From JAEVZK01 sp038202925 (GTDB lineage: Bacteria > Armatimonadota > Fimbriimonadia > Fimbriimonadales > Fimbriimonadaceae), in NCBI GenBank assembly GCA_038202925.1, contig JBBREM010000111.1, positions 1 through 8,692 on the forward strand: a DNA stretch of 8,692 bases, given 5' to 3'. This document shows positions 5,216-8,692 of the stretch, piece after piece. The position numbers and the translations under genes are program-made. Under the pieces are notes generated by a model that was given only the letters and a program-made list of their open reading frames with translations, was not told the DNA's origin and ran no database searches. The first letter of the stretch is position 1. Each line of letters opens with the position of its first letter.

Positions 5216-7981
5216 CTAGTTGTCGCCGCTGACGTTGAAGTTCGTGCGGAGGATCGTAAAGTCGGCAAGGCCAACCGACCCGCTTCCATTCAAATCCGCG
5301 TTATCGTTATAGCCGGGATCACCCACGCTCAAGTTGAACGAATTCCGCAACGCGGTGAAGTCGCTCAAGCTGACATTATTGCTGCCATTAACATCGCCGT
5401 TGAGCAGTGTCACGCCGCCGATGGCAACGCTGCCGTAGCCCATCACCACGCCTGGGATGTTCTTCCGCAGGAATCTAGTGACGCCCTTGATGGAGACCGT
5501 GTAAGTTCCTGGGGGCACGTTGGTCGTGAGCAGCAGATTCCCGCCAGCATCCAAGTTAACGGATGGGAACGACTGCACCACCGCGTTCGATCCGTCGCGG
5601 ATCTCCACTTGTAGGGTGGGCACATTCATTGGACCCAACCAACTCTGCAACGTCACCGGACATGAAACGCTCTGCGCCGGCAAGGCCCAAACGCCCCTGC
5701 CATGGGTCGCGGCGATGAGAGTTGCCGAGTTGTTCATGTATCGCAGGTCTCGCACGGGGCAGTTCGCTGGGAAGTCGCTCGTAGCCGTCCACACGGTTCC
5801 GCCATTGCTGCTTGAAAAGAGACCGACGTCCGTTCCGGCATACAGCGTGTTCGCATCGCTCGGCTTCCGAGCGATCGCATAAACCGGGGCGGCCGGCAAG
5901 CCGGTTAAAGCCGTCCAAGTGGTCCCGCCATCGGCTGTTTTCCAAAGATTATTAGACAGATAGGCCGACCAGTTTGAATAGCCGCCGAGGCACACGTACA
6001 CGACGCTCGGGTTGCTCGGATCGACGAGCATATTCGTGATGTAACGATTGGGCAGCGGGTTCGTGGCAGAGTTGTCATCCACCACGGTCCAGGTTGGTGC
6101 CACGGCTGTTCCATTGACGGTCTTGAAGAGTTTGCCGCTGTTGTGAGCGACATAGATCAGATCGCTGTTGCCCGGGGCGACCGCGATGGCTGAAATATAG
6201 TCCGATCCAAGCGCGGCCTTGATGTTCGTGAAGGTGCTGCCCGTTCGCGCCGCCGTGTTGCGCCATAGCGAGGCACCGCCGACTAACAGAGTGTTCTGCT
6301 GATTCGGATCTAATATGAATGGAGAGATGAAGTTCGCAGTTTGGTTAACAGCGTCCGTGAGCGTGGGGCTATAGATGTAGCTGCCCGAACCCTGAACCGT
6401 TCCGCCGGTCGAGTCGCGCCACACTCGCGCACGCACGTATTCGCCATAGACCTTGGTTGAGTCGGTCGAGTCGATCGCGACGTCTCCGCCGTCGCCGCCG
6501 AACAGCCAAACCGACTGGTTGTTGGCCGTCGAGTTGAGCATCAGCGTCGCATTGTCCTGGAGACCGCCGACAATCTTGTTCGTCGGCCCGTCGCCGGCTG
6601 CGAAGAAATACTGCGTCGTATGCGCGTTCTGGTCGAGACGAGCCCAGTTGGCATTGGACGAATTCGTAACAAGCGTAATGTCGGTGGCGGTATAGACTCC
6701 GCCGTCCGTCGCAAAGAAGAGCTGCTTATTGGTCGTGCCGTTATAGCCCGGATGCGGCGTTATCGCATGAATATCGGGGTGCGCAATGATCGTCTGCACC
6801 CCCTGGTTATTGACCCTGGTGAAGTTGACGCCGGCATTGGTGCTGCGCCAGATATACGTGTCTCCGACAACAACTAAGGAAGGATTCGACGGATCGCCCG
6901 CCCAGATGCAGTTGTCGTACCAGTTCTGCCCGTTCCCTGCGAACGTGCCCGTCGCCGTATAATTCGCGCCCCCGTCGATTGACTTGTAAACGGTGACATT
7001 GCTGCTGCCAGCGGTCGGGGCGCTTGCCCAAACGTCGGTCGTGCTTCCTGCCGCCCAAGTCAATACCACGCTTCCGATACCCGCAGGAGGAGGACCGATG
7101 TGAACGATGCCTGTGGTCGCCCGCGCCCAGGTTGCCCCGCCGTTCGTGGAAAAGAGAGCGCTGTTGAACCAGCCCGTGTCGAATTCGAGGGTGCCGGCAA
7201 CAACTTTGGTCGCATCCAGCGGGCAGAATTCGATTGAATGACAGATCTGCGCCGACGCGGCGATCCCCGAGTACACGGGCGTCCATGTCGATCCGCCGTC
7301 CGTGCTTCGATAGATCGCGTTCGTGGTCTGGCCCTGAACACCCACAAGAATATTGTTCGAGTTCGACGGACTGACCGCGATCTTGTCCACGTTGCCAAAA
7401 TTCACCGTATTTGCGAGCAACATCCACGTAGCTCCGGCGTTGGTCGACTTGTAGATGCCAAAGCCGTAAATCGCGTCGTTGTTGAACCAGCCTTCGCCGG
7501 TGCCGGCGTACAGCGTGTTGTGGTTACCCGGATCAATCGTAATCGACCCAACCGGGAGTGTCTTAAAGGAATCCGAGATTGGAAGCCATGTGGCGCCTCC
7601 GTCGGTCGTCTTCCAGACGCCTCCGCCGGCGGTGCCCTGGTAGATGATATTGGCGTTCGTCGGATCTACCGCGAGCGATTGGGCTCGCCCCGAGTTGTTG
7701 TCAGGACCTCGCTCTTGCCACACGTCTCCGGCGATGTAGGGACGGAAGCGAGGGGAAAGTGCCTCGGCCTGCTCCACCGCATGCTCCCGGGCACCGGCCG
7801 GAATAACTCCGTTCTCATCCACTAGCTGGCTGTAGAGCCATTTGTGAACAAGCATAGGGCCGTCCTGCTCGACATTTTTCGCCTCCCTCACGATGTGCGG
7901 TTGACATACGATGCCAACAGCGGCAACAAACGCCGACAAAGATAGACCGATGGCCAATAAACGAGACTTGCTTGTCCTCAT
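5216..7981 (-). CDS. Secreted Asp-box (BNR/VPS10-like) propeller with beta-sandwich and C-terminal dockerin-like module
   Basis: The protein has 921 residues. An in-frame TGA lies just two codons upstream of the ATG, which fixes the earliest possible start. Residues 1-25 have a basic then hydrophobic signal peptide; Cys26 lacks a proper lipobox. WQERGPDNNSGRAQSLAVDP (88-107) begins a sortilin/Ycf48-like propeller. Asp-box motifs (S/TxDxGxxW type) occur near residues 125-132, 179-186, 226-233, 278-285, 334-341, 380-387, 682-689 and 724-731. The propeller closes with ATHGRGVWALP (758-768). Residues 773-858 look like a beta-sandwich (PPGTYTVSIKG). Residues 859-921 hold two EF-hand-like calcium loops, GDVNGSNNVSLSDF and ADLNGSGSVGLADF, as in type I dockerins. 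Asp-box propellers are known scaffolds in sialidases and photosystem assembly factors; no sialidase arginine triad is evident, so the function is unknown, probably extracellular binding. It is convergent with the S41 gene and lies 154 bases downstream of prmA. Confidence 0.88.
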   Translation of the reverse strand: MRTSKSRLLAIGLSLSAFVAAVGIVCQPHIVREAKNVEQDGPMLVHKWLYSQLVDENGVIPAGAREHAVEQAEALSPRFRPYIAGDVWQERGPDNNSGRAQSLAVDPTNANIIYQGTAGGGVWKTTDGGATWLPISDSFKTLPVGSITIDPGNHNTLYAGTGEGWFNNDAIYGFGIYKSTNAGATWMLLANTVNFGNVDKIAVSPSNSNNILVGVQGQTTNAIYRSTDGGSTWTPVYSGIAASAQICHSIEFCPLDATKVVAGTLEFDTGWFNSALFSTNGGATWARATTGIVHIGPPPAGIGSVVLTWAAGSTTDVWASAPTAGSSNVTVYKSIDGGANYTATGTFAGNGQNWYDNCIWAGDPSNPSLVVVGDTYIWRSTNAGVNFTRVNNQGVQTIIAHPDIHAITPHPGYNGTTNKQLFFATDGGVYTATDITLVTNSSNANWARLDQNAHTTQYFFAAGDGPTNKIVGGLQDNATLMLNSTANNQSVWLFGGDGGDVAIDSTDSTKVYGEYVRARVWRDSTGGTVQGSGSYIYSPTLTDAVNQTANFISPFILDPNQQNTLLVGGASLWRNTAARTGSTFTNIKAALGSDYISAIAVAPGNSDLIYVAHNSGKLFKTVNGTAVAPTWTVVDDNSATNPLPNRYITNMLVDPSNPSVVYVCLGGYSNWSAYLSNNLWKTADGGTTWTALTGLPAAPVYAIARKPSDANTLYAGTDVGLFSSSNGGTVWTATSDFPANCPVRDLRYMNNSATLIAATHGRGVWALPAQSVSCPVTLQSWLGPMNVPTLQVEIRDGSNAVVQSFPSVNLDAGGNLLLTTNVPPGTYTVSIKGVTRFLRKNIPGVVMGYGSVAIGGVTLLNGDVNGSNNVSLSDFTALRNSFNLSVGDPGYNDNADLNGSGSVGLADFTILRTNFNVSGDN

Positions 7982-7993
7982 CCCTCAAAAAGC

Positions 7994-8001
7994 TCCCTCC
8001 C
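7994..8001 (-). promoter_or_regulatory. Purine-rich ribosome binding site of the propeller gene
   Basis: The minus strand reads GGGAGGGA here, 12 bases before ATG 7981, somewhat farther than usual. A second GAGGG (7986-7982) abuts the start codon and is too close to act. In the rest of the 154-base gap up to prmA I see one small hairpin (CGCGC 8097-8101 with GCGCG 8106-8110) without a U-tract, and no promoter I trust. Confidence 0.5.
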
Positions 8002-8135
8002 GCCTAAAGTTCGCGGGGTAGAAAAGTTAAATACGCCAACCAGGCAGGCATAACGCCGCCCGTATGCAACACTATCACACAAAGCGGGCCTCGTTGCGCG
8101 CAGGTGCGCGAAATATTGACCAACAACCGGCATTT

Positions 8136-8692
8136 CTATGAGCCCTTGACGATAGCGGCTGCGACCCATCCGTCTTCCTCTAGCCTGGTCATGGATGAAA
8201 ATCCTGCCGCCTGCGCCGCAATGACCACATCCGGCCAGTTCTGCGCGATGATCCCCGAGACGATCCAAAGGCCCCTCTCGGGCATCGCCCCGGCGACTTC
8301 CGTGGCGATTTGAATGAGGGTGGAGGAGATTATATTGCTGATGACCATGTCGTATGGTCCAAGGGCTTCGATCGCAGCGATCCCGCTCCCCTTCATCGCG
8401 TGAAAACTCACCTTGTTCAGAGCGGAGTTTTCTTTGGCAACCTCGACGCTGAGCGGATCGATATCGACCGCGTAAACCTCAGCCGCTCCCAGCAGACACG
8501 CCCCGATCGATAGGATTCCGCTGCCACACCCAACGTCGGCGACGCGTTTGCCTTCCACTTCGGCATTCTCGAGCAATTCGAGGCACATGCGAGTGGTCGG
8601 ATGATCGCCCGTTCCGAATGCTTGGCCAGGATCAAGAACGATGGTCAGCCGGTCCGATTCGGGTGCCTCTTCCCATGTTGGGCGAATCATAA
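8136..8692 (-). CDS. prmA: Ribosomal protein L11 methyltransferase, 5' end outside the window
   Basis: The visible 184 residues are the C-terminal two thirds of PrmA, which is usually near 290 residues. The enzyme is known to trimethylate amino groups of ribosomal protein L11 using S-adenosylmethionine in the cytoplasm. Family marks in order are IRPTWEE; LDPGQAFGTGDHPTT (the PrmA-specific substrate-binding and SAM segment); VADVGCGSGILSIGACLLGA (motif I, the GxGxG-type SAM loop); VYAVDIDP with the acidic ribose-binding residue; and AKENSALN. YDMVISNIIS follows (the N-I motif), then GLWIVSGII and a closing WVAAAIVKGS. The ATG at 8690 lies within the conserved IRPTW segment and is almost certainly internal; the N-terminal L11-recognition domain lies beyond the right edge. 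The stop is TAG at 8138-8136. The downstream propeller gene on the same strand has no functional link that I know of. Confidence 0.95.
   Translation of the reverse strand, partial: MIRPTWEEAPESDRLTIVLDPGQAFGTGDHPTTRMCLELLENAEVEGKRVADVGCGSGILSIGACLLGAAEVYAVDIDPLSVEVAKENSALNKVSFHAMKGSGIAAIEALGPYDMVISNIISSTLIQIATEVAGAMPERGLWIVSGIIAQNWPDVVIAAQAAGFSSMTRLEEDGWVAAAIVKGS

Noticed and set aside
7238..7825. 195-codon plus-strand frame opposite the propeller gene
   Set aside because: It is an Arg/Val-rich antisense shadow of a long, clearly repeat-bearing coding sequence, with no ribosome site noticed.

Overview
The window reads as a bacterial chromosome segment of fairly high G+C, rich in exported proteins and with one housekeeping gene at its right edge. 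Several protein modules suggest an environmental Gram-negative-type lineage, with Armatimonadota (Fimbriimonas-like) as the best guess. These are a PEP-CTERM sorting tail, a C-terminal dockerin-like EF-hand module behind an Asp-box (BNR) propeller, a NosD-like beta-helix protein, and an Hcp protein with no other type VI genes nearby. The assignment rests on remembered protein style, not on a marker gene tree. No tRNA, rRNA, CRISPR array, insertion sequence or integrase is visible.

Left part, plus strand (1-2304): a secreted protein of unknown function, cut by the left edge and ending at a GC-rich hairpin. Next comes a leader of about 250 bases with a perfect TATAAT box. A short Tat-exported Kelch-repeat protein follows, and 27 bases later an Hcp-family tube protein. 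The Kelch and Hcp genes each have a strong Shine-Dalgarno sequence and probably form a two-gene operon closed by a 14-bp hairpin.

Middle (2469-5173): a secreted right-handed beta-helix protein ends at a near-perfect bidirectional terminator. Facing it on the minus strand is the 3' remnant of a PEP-CTERM protein with no usable start; its 5' part has been lost where the next gene begins. That gene encodes an exported PDZ plus S41-type peptidase homologue. It starts at GTG with a -10-like box only six bases upstream, so its mRNA may be leaderless. Its nucleophile serine is present, but two other positions expected in the family look altered.

Right part, minus strand (5216-8692): a 921-residue secreted Asp-box propeller with a C-terminal beta-sandwich and dockerin-like module. 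It converges on the S41 gene, and its terminator's U-tract is encoded by the stop-codon region of that gene. Upstream is prmA (ribosomal protein L11 methyltransferase), cut by the right edge.

The genes do not form one obvious pathway. The common theme is cell-surface and periplasmic proteins. The parts most worth following are the Tat-Kelch/Hcp pair, the preceding secreted protein whose C-terminal part faintly resembles phage tail-tube proteins, and the rearranged PEP-CTERM/S41 junction.
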